Positions 5,412-5,557 of a DNA stretch of 5,557 bases are shown in pieces; positions within the stretch are counted from its first letter, which is position 1, and each line of letters starts with the position of its first letter. Source of the DNA: Boseongicola sp. GTDB taxonomy: Bacteria; Pseudomonadota; Alphaproteobacteria; Rhodobacterales; Rhodobacteraceae. Below the pieces are notes generated by a model, which saw only the letters and a program-made list of their open reading frames with translations, was not told where the DNA came from and searched no databases. The stretch spans positions 1 through 5,557 of the forward strand of contig JABDPD010000427.1 in the NCBI GenBank assembly GCA_013042895.1, read 5' to 3'. Both the position numbers and the translations under genes were made by a program.

Positions 5412-5557
5412 GAAGGAACATCTCCTGAAACATAAGACGCCGCCGCAGCGAGCGCCGAATTCAAAGCGTCACCCGGCGCATCGCCGCGCGCTTCGGCTGC
5501 CATATGTGCGGCCATAAATCTGTCGCCAGCGCCAGTTACTCTTGTGACCAACACTTC
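5408..5557 (-). CDS. psuK: PfkB-family sugar kinase, C-terminal end only; probable pseudouridine kinase
   Basis: The last 49 codons of a gene that continues beyond the right edge. The motif VTGAGDRFMAAHMAAEARG, at residues 7-25 of the fragment, is the PfkB/ribokinase signature: GAGD forms the anion hole and its Asp is the catalytic base that activates the substrate hydroxyl for phosphorylation. An alanine-rich helix (ALNSALAAAASYV) follows, as is normal near the end of these kinases, and the protein stops about two dozen residues after the motif region. Family membership is clear. The specificity is inferred from the neighbour: its TGA overlaps the psuG start (GTGA), and PfkB kinases directly upstream of psuG usually convert pseudouridine to pseudouridine 5'-phosphate. 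The substrate-defining N-terminal part is not in view, so another nucleoside or sugar kinase remains possible. Confidence 0.85.
   Translation of the reverse strand, partial: EVLVTRVTGAGDRFMAAHMAAEARGDAPGDALNSALAAAASYVSGDVPS
5422..5426 (-). promoter_or_regulatory. Ribosome binding site of psuG inside the kinase gene
   Basis: AGGAG on the minus strand lies within the last codons of the upstream kinase, 10 nt before the GTG start. An ATG at 5421-5419 abuts it directly, but it is too close to be used and opens a frame of only 12 codons. The arrangement supports the GTG start. Confidence 0.65.

Overview
The window looks like ordinary chromosome of an alphaproteobacterium, most likely Rhodobacterales (Roseobacter-type). 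The reasons are moderately GC-rich coding sequence, an alphaproteobacterial 3-hydroxybutyrate dehydrogenase followed at once by a DUF3734-type patatin, and a very small signal-peptide/one-helix protein of a kind I associate with that order. This placement comes from protein character, not from a database search. I see no mobile element, tRNA, rRNA, CRISPR array or phage gene. Coding density is high, and no gap between genes is longer than about 80 bases.

Plus strand, left half (1-2711): the C-terminal two thirds of a class I CPD photolyase, its 5' end cut off by the window edge; a complete D-3-hydroxybutyrate dehydrogenase (bdhA); and a patatin-like serine lipase/acyl hydrolase. The last two are a tight pair. 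The patatin has a TTG start 9 nt after the bdhA stop, in the same reading frame, with its ribosome site overlapping that stop. This suggests co-expression in storage-polymer or lipid turnover.

Minus strand, right half (2720-5557), in transcription order: the last 49 codons of a PfkB-family sugar kinase, probably pseudouridine kinase; pseudouridine-5'-phosphate glycosidase (psuG), coupled to it by a 4-nt GTGA overlap; a DUF502 two-helix membrane protein; a prolyl-4-hydroxylase-like 2-oxoglutarate/Fe(II) oxygenase; and a 71-residue exported or membrane-anchored small protein of unknown function. The kinase and glycosidase form a pseudouridine salvage module: pseudouridine is phosphorylated, then split to uracil and ribose 5-phosphate. 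Gaps of about 50-75 nt separate the later genes, and hairpins lie in two of them, so one operon or several short units are both possible.

The two gene sets converge with only 8 bp between the patatin stop and the small-protein stop. I found no convincing new biological system. The best leads are the bdhA-patatin coupling, a possible PhaR-like operator before bdhA, and the uncharacterised oxygenase/small membrane protein pair.
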